Source of the DNA: Paramecium sonneborni
Taxonomy: Eukaryota > Ciliophora > Oligohymenophorea > Peniculida > Parameciidae
Length of the DNA: 64,000 bases
Direction: 5' to 3'
Assembly (NCBI GenBank): GCA_905182985.1
Contig: CAJJDN010000127.1
Coordinates: 277,420 to 341,419, forward strand
In this document: piece after piece, positions 40,131 to 53,740 of the stretch
Layout: every line of letters begins with the position of its first letter
Position numbering within the stretch: the first letter of the stretch is position 1
Notes under the pieces: model-generated
What the model was told of the DNA's origin: nothing
The model's input: only the letters and a program-made list of their open reading frames with translations
The model's database searches: none
Program-made: the position numbers and the translations under genes

Positions 40131-41302
40131 TTTTTTAAACTAAAGTGTTAACAAAACATTAGTTATCTATTATTTTATAAATACAACAAATAATTAGAAC
40201 AAAAAAAAAACTGGTTAGAATCTATTTATAGTTAGTTTCTATTCATGAAAGCATAATCAAATAATAAATTTCCCATTTTTACTGATCATTTATGATAATA
40301 TAAAAAATATATATATAGTGAAGTTCTCTTTAATTTCTATCAGCTCAATGTTATAACTATTTGATTAAGTAATATTTATATACTTTTTCGTCTTTCCGCT
40401 TTCAATTCAAAGTTTTGATATTAGTACTCATAATCATGGATTATTTAAAAATTACAAAAATTACAATTATTACTTGCAGCTTATTTTATTTTATGAGATG
40501 ATCATAGGAGACGTAATTTCTATACTTTTAAGGGTAAACAAACCAAAGACATAGAAATTTTAGATAAAAGTTATTTTACACATATTTTCTTAACAGAATA
40601 ATTACATAATATATATACAAAGAATACAAAATTTAAGTGATTGCAAGTAAATTTAGAATTTACGCTAACATCAATAAAATGTAATTCATGTTTCTATTTA
40701 TGAGTATAGTATTTATTCAAAATAGTAAATATAAAATATAGAAACTTAACTAAAAAGAGAAAAGAATATGCAAAATAATTAGCAACTCAAAGTAGATTTC
40801 ATTTTGAATATTAAAAGTTAAAAATTATATAAATTTCTATGCAATTTATAAATTTTATTTCTAAATGAAATTTATAATTGAATTTCTATCAGAATATATC
40901 ATACCTAAAAAAATTTTTACTAAAGATAACTCTCAAATCTTTATTTGTATTGATAAAAATTGATAAATTAAAAGAAGCAAACCTTAAAAATTGATTATAA
41001 ATGTATTTCTTTACAAATTCTATTTTTATGTTATAGTTATTTAATTTTCTTAAAATTATAGAACTTTGAGTATTAAGTGATTTGTTTATAAAAATTAAAG
41101 ATACAAATCAAAAATGATGGAAATAAATTGTATATAATTTAAAATAATAGAAATAGAGAATTATATGATTGGAATTTAGAAGGAGAGTAAGTATTAGTTT
41201 TACAAATAAATAATATATATTCTAGAAAATGAAATAAATTCTTTTGAGTTGTCTGTTATTTTGATAATTTATATACGAATATTAATATTGAAATAATCTA
41301 GA
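40131..41302. other. Intergenic, no gene seen
   Basis: AT-rich DNA with TGA/TCA in all frames and no motifs found. It should contain the Derlin promoter. Confidence 0.5.
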
Positions 41303-42052
41303 ATGGTTTTACAAAATATATTAGATATTCCCCCTTTAACAAGAGTAATCATAATAAGTAGTGTGTTATTGAGTTATGCAACATATGTTTAGTATTTGAA
41401 ACCCTCAAACCTATATTTAAATTTTAAATTAGCCTTTTCAGATTAATTTTAAGTAAATAGCAAAATATCAAAGATTAGCCATGGAGAGCATTAACGAGCA
41501 TATTATATTTTGGGGATTTAGATTTAATAACAATATTGCGTTTATTTTTTTTGTAAATATTGAATAGTGAGAAATAGTCAATCAATTTCATCTTCTTTAG
41601 AATTACATACTTTTAGAGGATTTGCAAATTACTTATACTATTTGTTATTAAATTTCATAACAATAACTTTGATTGGATTATGGTTGAATGAACATTCATT
41701 AACAGAATACTTTATGGAAGCTTTGATGTATGTTTGGGGAAGATAAAATTAAGAAAGACCTTTATTATGTAAGTAATTGTGTTTAAATAGTTATGTTTGT
41801 AATACCAATAAAAGCTCAATATATGGTTTGGTTTTTTATATTCTTGAATATAATATCAGGAAGATCAATATAATCTAATTTAATAGGAGCATTAATTGGA
41901 CATACATATTATTATTTTGCATTTGTAGTACCAAAGTTACCTAGATTTTAAGGATTGTAAATATTAAGTACTCCAAATTTTTTGTAAGGTCATTTAATAA
42001 ATTTAGATTAAAAATTTGTAGAAACTTTGATAGATAGAATGATGGAAGATGA
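41303..42052 (+). CDS. Derlin (Der1-like ER membrane protein)
   Basis: The ATG at 41303 with introns of 26, 25, 22 and 23 nt gives 218 codons including the stop. It matches the Derlin/rhomboid-like pattern: an N-terminal IPPLTRVIIISSVLLS helix, YLNFKLAFSDQFQPWRALTS (the WR motif), ILYFGDLDLITILRLFFF, a loop with LELHTFRGFANYLYYLL, VWGRQNQERPL, and the GxxxG-like segment LIGALIGHTYYYFAFVVPKL. Derlins are pseudo-proteases that form part of the ERAD retrotranslocation channel. The catalytic Ser/His of rhomboids is absent, as usual. Several membrane segments are evident. Confidence 0.92.
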
Positions 42053-42091
42053 ATTAAATAATAGGATTATGATTTGTATAATAAATAATTA

Positions 42092-43637
42092 ATGAAAAAT
42101 ATAAAGTTTTCTTAAGATTATACTTAAGATAGTTTAGGGATATCAAGAACAACATTATCAAAGACTTAATTATCTATGAATAGAGCTCTTACATAAAGAG
42201 AATAACGTTAATCTTAAACAGATAGAACAGATATAAATCAATAAAGTCCTCTTGCTAATTTACCAGAATTGAAAATGAAACAAACTAAATCTAAAAGATA
42301 GATTGGATAACGTTTAACAAAGAAATGTACAAGATAAAGTGATTTCTTTAATGTATATAAGGCTCCTTAAGCTTTATAAACAAATCCTTAAACCTTAAAA
42401 AAATAATCTCGAATTTACAAAATGACCTAATATATCATTTAATAATATAATGAAGATATTAAAGCTATTAGAGAATCATAAGACTATGATGACTCTATGG
42501 CTGAATAAAAAGTTTCTAGATACTTAACTGAAGCATGGTTAAGTATGGAATAACTTATATAAAATTTAACTGGTTTATTAGCTTTTAAATTTAATAGAAA
42601 TGAATGTGAATAATCAATGAAAGATATATTACTTGAATGTTTTAAATCAAAAAATATTTGTATACATTAAAGAATCCTTTATATTTTTGGAAAAATTGAA
42701 TAATTATTTTATAATCCTATATAAGGAGCTATCTATTATAAAATTTGTAAAAGATTATCAGATACTGAAGGACATTATAGTAATAAAATGAAAGCTTATA
42801 GAGGTTTAGGTGAGTGTCTTTTAAGAATTTATCCAAAATTAAGTTAATTATATTTTACTAAATATTTGATGTCTGCTTGGAAACTTAAATAAAAAAATGA
42901 TGAATTACTTGCTTATGAATTATTAGGAAAATATTATTTTTATGTTGGATAAATTGAAAAAGCAAAACTTTTTCATGATAGAATGATTAATGGAAATTGT
43001 GAAGTAAAATCTAATATTTTATTAGGATGAAAATTCTAGAGTTCGTTTATTAGCTTTAAGTAGATTAGAATAAGGAAGTTTATCTAATAAAATTAATAAA
43101 GATCATTTAATTGTTGATATTGAATAAGTATCATCAGATGATGAATGTTATGAAATTGTATTCCCTTAAAAATCTGATAATATATAATAAAAATATTATG
43201 TTGAAAAGTAGTTTCAAAAAAAAATACCAGATATTAAACTTGTTAAAGATGAAGCAAATTTAAATATTAGATAAACTGAGAGAAAATTTAATTCTTAATT
43301 TTTGTCTAATGAAAATCATGAACCATCAAAATTGATAATTTCAAATCCTCATTAAAGTCTTGGTTTAATTAAAGATAAAGTCTTGATAAGTCATATGACT
43401 CCTAATAGAAAATTGGAAATGTATTAATATATAGCATTGGCCAGTGATAAAAATGGTTTTAACAATTCACCAAGATATGAAGGTCTTTATAATAAATATG
43501 AGGGAATTAAATTTAATAAAATTATAACCAGAACTATTGAATAATTCAATAATATCCAATAATGGATTGCTTCTTAAGAAAAATCTCCTAATATACCATC
43601 ACCACCAATAAGAAGAAAAGGATACTTTCTAGTTTGA
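42092..43637 (+). CDS. TPR-like helical-repeat protein
   Basis: The ATG at 42092, 39 bp after the Derlin stop, with one 22-nt intron gives 508 codons including the stop. The first 100 residues are basic and Gln-rich. The middle holds helical pairs resembling TPRs: EQSMKDILLECFKSKNICIH, NPIQGAIYYKICKRLSDTEG, KMKAYRGLGECLLRIYPKLS, ELLAYELLGKYYFYVGQIEK, AKLFHDRMINGN. The C-terminal 170 residues are polar. This architecture recurs in large ciliate protein families; TPRs mediate protein-protein contacts. The partner is unknown. Confidence 0.85.
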
Positions 43638-43801
43638 TAATAATTGTTTATAATATACTATTAATCAAATTTTAATATTATTATTTTTATATTTCACATT
43701 TAATTCCATCTATAAAGAAATCTTGTGAAAATTGTATTAATATATTTTAATTATAAAGATTATATTAAATATGTGTTAATTTACATATATTATTAATAAT
43801 A

Positions 43802-44617
43802 TCATTATGATTATAATAATTATTCTTCTGCTATCATTTACTCTAGTTTCTTTTTTTCTTCTTCAGTAATGTCTTATTAAATTTATTCAACATCTTCATC
43901 AACTAGTCCATCAGATATTTTATAATTTTCACTAAAATAAACTTGTAATTCCTTCATTGTATTACATAATATTATTTTCGATTTAGTTTTTTCACTAAGA
44001 AATGGTTTAACAACAGCCATAACAGATTTAACTATGAAATTTGGATAGAGTATAAATGCTTAATGTAATCTTTCTGCATAATTATCTTATACTAAAGTAA
44101 CCATTTTTTTCATTATTGAAAACATAGATGTATCAAAATTCTTTGTTGTAACACCTTCTCTGTCCCATATTACACTAATTCTACCTGTTCCAGCTAAATC
44201 TGCTTTCTGAATACCTTAATCAATCATATATAAAAAATATCTGATTAAAGTATCAGGATTACTTTAACCAGGAAAATGTCTCTTTGCTTTTACAACCAAA
44301 CATGGATTACCTAATTTATCAACTCCATTCCAAAATGCTTTTCTTAAATCTATTTCTGATTAAATTTCTTGAATCTTGATATCATCAGCTCTATATTGTT
44401 TTCTCCATTCAACCCATCTTTTCCATTATTCAAATCCATCATTCACTTTCCATTCTCTTGCTATCAATAATCTCACTAAATGATCTTCATTTTAATATTT
44501 TTATATTAAATCATCTCTTAATAATTTTGGTGCTTCTACTTATACCTTTTATTACAATTCTTTTAGTTTATTAGATTAATCACCTGTCAATATTATCTTA
44601 TTATTTTGTTAATCCAT
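43802..44617 (-). CDS. CRAL-TRIO (Sec14-like) lipid-binding protein
   Basis: A single exon of 272 codons including the stop. The N-terminal CRAL-TRIO-N helix bundle is present (KYQNEDHLVRLLIAREWKVN, FEQWKRWVEWRKQYRADDI), followed by the lipid pocket fold: SEIDLRKAFWNGVDKLGNPC, LVVKAKRHFPGQSNPDTLIR, RISVIWDREGVTTKNFD, DNYAERLHQAFILYPNFIVK, KPFLSEKTKSKIIL. This matches phosphatidylinositol/tocopherol-transfer proteins. An acidic Gln-rich tail follows. It likely moves or senses a lipid in the cytosol; the ligand is unknown. Confidence 0.93.
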
Positions 44618-44707
44618 TTCTTCTAATAGATTTATATTATTTTAATTAATTCAAATTTAATACACATTTCTGTATTATTAAATATAAAAACTATATAGGT
44701 ATATTAT

Positions 44708-46068
44708 TCAATTTCTAAAAGTGCTTTCTTCAGTTATCACTTAAAACTTTTAAAATGTATTTTATATACTATCCATATAATATTTAGGCTTTATTTCACT
44801 TTGACTCTCATTTAAATGATAACTAAAATATTTAGAACAAACTTTTACATTTCATCTCTTGGAGAATTTGTAAAATCATTTGTAATAATTCCTACTTAAA
44901 GTGCTTTATTATCACTTATTTTAGTAATACTATCTTAATCATTTTTATAAAGTAATGTTTATAAATTTTATATTTCAAAGTGTTGATTTAATATTGTCTT
45001 TTGTTATAATTCAATTTATTTTTTTTAAATTTGAACAACTTATTTTAATTTATTGATTTCTTTAATATTTTGAACATTTAGATTATCAGTAAGAAGACAA
45101 TTTAATTATCTTTCATTCAATTAATCAAGATTGCATTAAACACTATCAAATTAACTATCTAATTGTTGTTTTTATTGATCAATATGCTTTAATTAAGATT
45201 AGAATTAATCCATATCATTTTATAATGAAAGTTTTCTATTTCTAGGATCTTTATCAATTCTATTGCTTATATTATAATTTAATCTATCAGATGATTATTA
45301 TTGAAAAAATTCATTCACAAATTAATTCAAACCTGATATTTGTTTTTATAAAGAGTCTTCAGTTTATATAAATTATTTTCTTTGTAGATCTATTTAATCT
45401 TTTAAATAATTTATTTAATCTTATTAATTTGGTTATGCACTAATAGGATGATTTTCTTTGCCTTCTTTTTTTTTAGAATAGGATCCTTATTTAATAATGC
45501 ATAATAATTATTAATTTTCAGCTTTGTAAAATGAAATTAATTTATCTTTTTTTGTAATTTAATCTTATAAACTTTTTATTTCAAGATCAAAATCATTATT
45601 AGAACTTGATAATTATTCACACATTTTTTCAATTGTTTAATTTAATTATTAAACGTCTTTTTCCAATTATGAAATCATCATTTAATAGTTTATATTTTAG
45701 GATTATAATTAAGAAATATTTTTATTCAAATCTACAATGATTTAAGCCTTTAATTGTATTTCATTTCTAAGTTAGATTTCTTCAGTTTTATTGTTAATAT
45801 ATAGAGATGAGACATTTTGAATAGAATCTATAGTTTTAGTATTTTCATATGTAGATAAATGATTCATAGAGTTATTTTTAGAATGTTTAATAGATTCTAT
45901 TTTAGTTCCTGTAGTTTTTAATTTTTCATTCTTCTAAAACTATTTTGGTAAACTACTTGCTTTGGATACCAACATAAGATTACTTTGTACCTTTTAGAGT
46001 GAAGGAGAATCTTGGATTGGATTAGAAGTAAGTGATTCTTATCTTTTGATAATTTTAGAGGGAATCAT
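44708..46068 (-). CDS. Coiled-coil protein
   Basis: The ATG at 46068 with one 26-nt intron near the 3' end gives 445 codons including the stop. After a Ser/Thr/Lys-rich head of about 90 residues, the protein is a long coiled coil (EEIQLRNEIQLKAQIIVDLN, SQLEKDVQQLNQTIEKMCEQ, QLKHIDQQKQQLDSQFDSVQ). No other domain is seen. It sits 90 bp from the CRAL-TRIO start on the same strand. Confidence 0.87.
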
Positions 46069-46333
46069 TAACGATAATTTATATATTTAAAATAAAAAAG
46101 AAAATTATATTAAGAAATAATTAGATTAAAGATAATTTGTATGAATATGAGAGATGAGATTAGGTAGTAAAATGGAATATAAATAAAAGAGGAAATAGTT
46201 AAATTGGAGTGGAGAGATTAAAAGGTATAAAGGAATAAATAATTTATATATAATATAAATATTTGAAAGGATTTCTCGATATAAATAATTTAATTATTTT
46301 TTTTAAACATTTTAAGCAAATTAGAGTTAGAAA

Positions 46334-49300
46334 ATGGAGAACGAAGAAAATGAGCAATAAGATCTTTCAGTAGGTGTGTTATAAATAATGCATTTGTTCG
46401 CTATATATACCATTATATATTAATTTTAATTCCTATTTTATCTTTAGTTTATAACCAATTAAATAAGAAAGATATTGGATTTAGACCAAAAAAGTTAACA
46501 ATATCAAGAGATTTACAAGTAAAAATATATTAAAAATGATTTAGAGTTAAGCTTGTGATATTTGTGCAGTTGGATTCGAAAGCAGATATTAATAATAAGA
46601 AAGAGGTAAAGATAATAAATAATATATATGTAAGGAATGACTATAATATCATGTTATGGTTGTTAATTGAGTTGTCATTTATATTGTTATGGTATTTAGA
46701 CTGAAATAGAGTTGAATCCTAATTCTAACAATTAAGGATATTTTGCTTGTGATAAATGCAAATATTGTCAAAAATAAGATTAAATATGCATAGTATGTAA
46801 TTAAAAAGGTGGATTAAAAAAAAGAATAAATGATACAAATGAATTTGTACATCCTCTTTGTGGATTGTTATCAAAATAACTTGAATTAACTTCATTTATG
46901 GAAATGAAATTCAAAAAACCAATCAATATTATTTAAATACCTAAATAGACATGTTCATATTGCAAAACTTAAGGAGCTACTATTAAATGTTAATAATGTG
47001 AATGTAATAATTATGCACATATTTATTGTATGGTTAATTATATAGTAAGTTTTGGTGGTTATAATTTGACATATTCTGAAAACCAACAAAGATTAGCAGG
47101 ATGGGAAATTTAATTTAATTATAAATAATTATTCTGTCCTGGTATTCTAATTTAAGCAGGTAATGATAAAACTTAATTAAAAATCAAATCTTAATCTATT
47201 CTATAATCATTTATGGATATTCAGAATGTTGATAGATAAATTAATATTGATTCATTTTATGATTTATATTAATAATAGGATAAAATAGAAGAAGAAAAAG
47301 AGTATTTTATTTATTATTATTATCTTAGTTAATTAATTTAATTCTTTTGTTCTACTCATTAAAATTAATAAATGTATTGTTGTTGTTAATAATAATAAGC
47401 AAATGATTCTGAAGAAATGGTTTAATGTGAAACATGTATGGAATGGTATCATGATAAATGTTTACGTCAATATTAAGATGATTATGAAGAATAAAAAAAT
47501 AAAGATCATTATTTTTGTCCATTTTGTAATTAATGGAGCAATGCTAAATTCGATCATATACTTAAATATAAGCCTGTTAATTAAATTTAATTAATATTAC
47601 CACCATTCTTAAAAATGACTTTTAATTCTCTTATTATTTTGGGTATTTATTGTGAAAGAAGTTTAGTAACACAGATTTCAAAATGTAAATTTTAATCTTT
47701 ATTATTTTTTTAGATTCAGAATCTGAATATACAATCATTGAAACAATCTTAAGTAATCTACCATTTTATTAACCCTTATAATAGCATTTATAATAAATTA
47801 AACAAAAATCTAATGTTACAGATTTTATGAATTTCCTTTTTAAATAATAAATACCATATAAAGATAACAATTAATGGATTATTCTGTCATAATTAGATGA
47901 CTCTAATCAAATCATTTAATAGAATATACAACATAATAATGTATTGAAAGAAAAACTAAATTAAGTTATTAATTTATTTAAAGATTTTGATGAATGTAAT
48001 TACTATATTCATTTATTAAATAAATTGAATAATTTATAATCAGCATTTCAAATTATTACATCTAAAACAAAAATAACTAAATAAACAATATAAAATTAAT
48101 ACAAATCAAATGAATTTTAAGAATTCATATATTTATAATCTTAACTCAATGAGTATAAAAAAATTAAAAAAAGATTTTTAAATAAATTATAAGAAGCCGA
48201 AGATTAGTTCTATGATTTTGAATAAATTATAAATGAAGATGTATAAGATTCTTCTGAAGATGAAGATGATATAGATGATGAATTAGAAGATTATTAAAAA
48301 TTATAGAATTATTTAGGTTATTCAATTACTTAAATTAAAAATTATTAATAATTTTATAGTCTAACCTCTCAAACTAGAATTAAATTGAATTAAATTAAAT
48401 TAAGTTAAGAATATGTAGAAAAAACTATAGAAGAATTAAATGCATTATTAATCTCTGTTCCATGGATTGATTTATTAAAAGCTGAATTATAAGAAGGAAA
48501 AATGGTTATTTAATAATTAGAAAATGCTAAATCAATTGATGAAACATAATTATTATTAAATAAATTGGAAGAATTACCATTTTATTATAAAGATTTTCGA
48601 AATTTATATGAATTTGTTTCTAAATATTAAATGTATGAAAGATACATGTAAGATTTAGAATTGTAGGAAAAAGATGAAGATGATAGTGAAATTTAAGTTA
48701 CAAAAGATATTTAAATTAAAATTACATGTGAACATCTTTAAATGTTAAAATAATTATCTATTGAAATTAATGCTTCTGATAAAGATAAGCTTTTATTGGA
48801 ATAAGTAGAAAAATAATTAAACGAATTTAGATAAAAATTAAGAAATATGATAGAATAGAAGAGTTTAAATGAATAAATGAGAAAGAAATTTTAAGCTGAA
48901 TTATAAATGAATAAAATTTATGATGTTCCTGAAATATAGGAACTTTAAAAGAGATTAGAATAATTTTAAGAAGTTGAAAAAATTAGAATGGCTAAATCTT
49001 AAACACTTTAATAATTAGAATAAGCGTATGAAAAATCTAAATAACTTAATTTTGATGAAAAAATTATTAATTAATTTGAATAAGAAATTACTAAATGTTT
49101 ATAAAAGAAAAAAGAAATTAAAACTTTATTAGAAAACGAAATATTTGAAACAGAATAATTAGATTATGCTAAATTATTACTCTAAGATATCTCTTAAAGT
49201 AAAATAATTTATGAAGAGAAATAATTATTATAGAGTCTGAATAAAGCTTGCTAATTTATATAATAATTATATGAATTTTATTAAAAATATAAATCTCCAG

Positions 49301-52170
49301 ATTAGGAAATGGAAATCGAAGATGATAAAAATCCAGATTTATAATTTAAAATAAATTAAGTAATTAATCCTTTTTAGATTCTATTTAAAGATGATAATGA
49401 AAATATCATATTAGAATTAGACAACATATTAAGTAAATAATAAATAATTCTTGATAAACGAATAAATACTGTTTTCAATAATTATTAGCATTTTCTTTGG
49501 GAAAAATAGGCTAAATTATTATTATCTTTATGGTAATCAAAATAAGAAATACAATTAACTTTGATTGATTAAGTTCTACTAAAGACTTTTACATTAGAAG
49601 AAAATGAATAAGCAAATTTAATAGTATTTTAGGAAATGTTTACAAATTAATAAAAAATAGTGATTGCCTTAGGATCTTAAGTAGGGAATTACCTATTTTA
49701 AGTACCTTCTCCTTAAGATTTAGATGGTTGGTTTATCCTTTATGGTTAAATAACACTTTCTGTAAAAGGTGGAATTTGGGATTAAGTTAAAATATATAAT
49801 GTTTGGGTTACTATTGTAAGGAAATATTTTGAAATTACAACAACTCCAGAATTTACTTATGAAAGTTTAAAATTATTATAAGATGTAATTGTAATGTCAC
49901 ATATTCCAAAATAATCATTAATTTGTGTAAGTTTACTTTAAAAAATAGCATGTTTTAATGTATTAGTTGATAAAATTAAAGATTATAATGCTAGAAAATA
50001 GATATTTTTGGAAAAGAGAAGATCTAAATAAGATTTATAAAAGTTTAAATAAAGTTTTTTAATAGCTGAAGCCAGATTATTGGATTAAGAAATTATGTCA
50101 ACAAATATGGCACATGATTTTATATCAAAGGATTTTTATTAGGATTATTATTATATTCATTAAATCTAAGAAGAATTTAATAAATGTTCAAGTGAAGATA
50201 TATCTGCACTTACATCATTATATTAAAAATTAATTTAATCGTTTATTCAAGATTAATAATTGATGGACGATTTAAAGATTAATATATATTTATTAAAATT
50301 GAAAGAAATATTAAAAGGAAATAAAACAGTTGATTTATAAAAAGTCAAAAAGTAATACACAAGTTTAATGTTATTATTATAATCTCGTAATTTATAAGTG
50401 CCAGATGAAATTATAGAATTAAATAATTTATTAAATATTGCAGATAAAATTTAAAATATCGCCAATAAGATTAAAACTAATTAAAATTATACTTTTGAAG
50501 AATTGGAGTAGTCTTTAAAAGATATTGATAAAATAAAAAATATTAATATAGAAAGATCATAAGATGTAGAAATAAGATATCATGAATGTCTCTAAATATA
50601 AAACGAAATAAGAGAGATTAGTTAGTCTCAAATTAAAACTAAAGAAGTTGTAGTTTAAAACATTTTAGAAAAATTATAAAATTTACCATTGCCAGAAGAA
50701 AAGTAATTAGTATAATCTTGGTTAAATTCATTTGAATAATTAAAATAAAGTTATTCAACTTTAAGATAAACAATTTCAAAATAAAAAGCGAATCCAAATG
50801 GTAAAGAATTGACAGATTTAATGAACAATTTTTAAAAGAAATATAAAGACATAATTATTTTATATCCTGATGCTGATCATTTCATAAGAGAATATTCAGA
50901 ATTTAATAAAAAATTAGAATTTATAGAGAATAATTTATAAACTGAATAAGCTTTCAATGATTTTCATGATTTACTTAGTATATTTAGATGGGGTGATTAA
51001 TATGAAAGAGTTAAAGTAGCAATTTGGATTAAATAAGTAAATTAATTTAAAGAAAATCCTTAATAAAAATGGGGATTTGCATCATTTAGAAATATGTTAA
51101 ATTAAGGATATGATATTATTGATTAAGCTTTAATGAATAATTAAAAGTTATCAATTGAAAAAATGAAAGTTCCATTAACATATTTAGAATAAATTATGAC
51201 AAAATTAATAGATTCAGTTGCAAGTGGTTCATGTTTAGATTCTTGTGTTGATGGAAAAGTTGATGCTTCTTAATTATAAATTGAATTATAACATATTACT
51301 TAACATGATAAATTAGAAAGATTAAGAGAATTATAACCTAAAAAACCATTTGATGATATTAATTCATACTTTGATAGAAAATCTAAATAATAATAAATTA
51401 GAAAAAAAAATCAACAAAGAGAAGATAAAGATAATGTTGAATAAAATATTGAATTTGTTAGTATTAGAAAAAATAAGAAACCTTAAACTAATGAGACTGT
51501 TACTTAATAATTAAGAGATACTAAAAAAAAAGAATTATTATAAGCTGTTTTACGTAATCCTACATTATCAACTTTGAAAAATTCTGCTTTTTATGAAAAC
51601 AGAATTAAGATTTTCGAAAATTAAGAATTTGGAACTTTTAATAATAATAAATAAAGTATAATTTTTATATTATAATTTAGTGTATCTGGAAAAAATGACA
51701 GCACTTATATCAACTTTTAAGGAATTACAACAATTACCTAATTTCTCAAGAAGAATTGTTGAAAAAGGATTTAATATTGAATAGGTTAATTATGCAGTTA
51801 AAAAATATGAAAGCAAAACTTTAAATTAGACTGAAGAAAAGTTAATATAAAGACCTCATGCATCATCTTCATAATAATAATTAGATTATAATCCTTTAGC
51901 TCCTAATAAAAATAAAATTGTTGCAATTTAACCAGTTAATTAGAAAAATGCTTAACCTATTGCTAAATAAGTTTAATCAAATTAAACTAACACAAAATTA
52001 ACTAAAGAAGACGTTCTTAATTAAATTTTAAATGATTCTTATCCAAATATCAAATTATAACAGTAACAGCCTATTTAATCTTAATAAATATAATCTCAAA
52101 CAAAACCCCTTTAATAAATATAAACATCATAAATTCTTAAATAATAATAATTATCAGTACAATAGATACC

Positions 52171-52231
<61 letters not shown>

Positions 52232-53361
52232 CAATAATCATAATAATAATCATAAATATTAGATACCTTGTATCATTAAGAATAGAATAAATAAACTTCT
52301 TAATTTTAATCACAATAGTCATTCTAATCATAATAATCATTATAATCATAACATTAATAATAATAATAATCTTAAAAATCATTGCTTTCTCCAAGTAGAT
52401 CAGTTAGCAAAGGAATCAATGAATCAATGTCATCAGATTTACCTGAATTAGAAATTTTGAAAATAGAAAATCCAAACAAACCTATTTTATATAATCCTGA
52501 TGATGATGAACCAGAGTAAAAAGTTGTTGTTTAAAAGATTGAAGTAAATTTTTTATTTCATTTATAGGTTACTCCACTTAGCTTTGGAGATAAAATTCTT
52601 AAGATTGGTAAGAGATATAGATTTAATTTAAAAGAATACTAGATTACATGTGAATTCTATACTAATGCTTTAGATAATAAATTAAAAGAATTTCCTAAGA
52701 TTTCAAGTGAATTTAAACACTAAAAATATTATTAATAAGATGCAGCTTTATTATAAATGGAAAAATCTGTCAATAAAAATATTTAAATCATTTTAGCTGG
52801 TTGGGTAGTTCCAGAAAAATTTAATGATTTAGGAGATATTTAAAAAGTTAGTGAAATATTAAGAAAAGACTAATAATTTATCTCATTCCCATTTGGTGAT
52901 TCCTTTTGTACTGTTGTATATTTAATGCATTATGATTAATTGTAAAATTCGTAATTATTTGCAAATTTCAAATTGCAAGAGTTTGTTTCTGAAACACACT
53001 ATTAAAGAAAAGATTCAGGCATAATTAAATATTGGGGAAATTTGATATCAAAATTATGTTTTGTAATTACTATTAAATAGTAAGCCGCAGCAGTGATGTT
53101 AAGTAGTTTTAATCCTTTATAATATGATACTGTAAGGAATTTAGCAAAGGTATTTATTAATTTAATTTAATTTATAGTCTAAAGAACTTTGTAAATGGGC
53201 TGAAAGTAAGATAAGTGAATAAAAAATAAATAAATAATAGTAATAATAATAATAAATAGTCTAATAACAATAGTAATCATAATAGTAGTAGTAATAATAG
53301 TAATAATAATAATAATAATAACAACTATAATAATAATAATAATAACAATAATAATAATAAC

Positions 53362-53393
<32 letters not shown>

Positions 53394-53688
53394 TAATAAT
53401 AATAATAATAATAATAACAACAACAATAATAATAATAATAATAATAACAATAGCTATAATAATAATAATAATAATTATAAACAGAATTAGAACCAGTTAC
53501 TTCAGAAGAAGAGGAAAATAATGTGAATAGCGATTAAAATGGTTAAGTTAATTTATTTGGTGGCACAAACGGTGATGTAATTTGTTTGTTTTATAAAGTA
53601 GGGAAATGGTTATGAATAATTGTTTGCCTTATTACAATAAGATAGAGAAATCATGGGGGAGCTTTTTAAAGAGAACAATATACGATGA
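46334..53688 (+). CDS. Giant PHD-finger, TFIIS-like and SPOC-like protein
   Basis: The ATG at 46334 and introns of 74, 26, 29, 29, 25, 24, 28 and 25 nt give 2365 codons including the stop. Near the N-terminus lies a PHD/extended-PHD cluster (CDICAVGFESRY, CYGCQLSCHLYCYG, CKYCQKQDQICIVCNQKG, CSYCKTQGATIKCQQCECNN); a second PHD follows (VQCETCMEWYHDKCL ... YFCPFC). About 1300 residues of coiled coil come next. Then a TFIIS central-domain-like segment (VTQQLRDTKKKELLQAVLRN ... FEN ... YLEKMTALISTFKELQQLPN), poly-Gln, and a SPOC-like domain (GWVVPEKFNDL ... SFPFGDSFCTVVYLMHYDQL). PHD + TFIIS + SPOC is the order of Bye1/PHF3/DIDO proteins that bind RNA polymerase II on chromatin. The TFIIS and SPOC calls are by pattern and less certain than the PHDs. 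A 24-nt stretch at 47643-47666 may be a further intron. Confidence 0.8.
46374..46447 (+). other. 74-nt intron in the PHD gene
   Basis: GTGTGTTATA...TATCTTTAG. Removing it joins MENEENEQQDLSV to VYNQLNKKDIGFRPKKLTIS in frame and makes the whole 7.3-kb model divisible by three. It is exactly as long as the odd intron at 38835-38908, while all others are 21-32 nt. Confidence 0.55.
52171..52227 (+). repeat. TAA triplet repeat encoding poly-Gln
   Basis: About 19 TAA-type triplets in the frame of the PHD gene. In this code TAA is Gln, so it encodes a poly-Gln tract. Confidence 0.9.
53228..53479 (+). repeat. Long TAA/CAA/TAG triplet repeat encoding poly-Gln
   Basis: Over 80 consecutive triplets, mainly TAA with TAG and CAA interruptions, in the frame of the PHD gene between the SPOC-like domain and the acidic C-terminus. 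Encodes a nearly pure poly-Gln stretch. Confidence 0.9.
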
Positions 53689-53740
53689 ATTTGAATATTT
53701 TATAGAAAATAAGATTATAATTAATTCGTTTTTAATATAA

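Noticed and set aside
52137..52394. Minus-strand frame rich in Ile and Met
   Set aside because: It is the shadow of the TAA triplet repeat in the PHD gene, which is coding on the plus strand.
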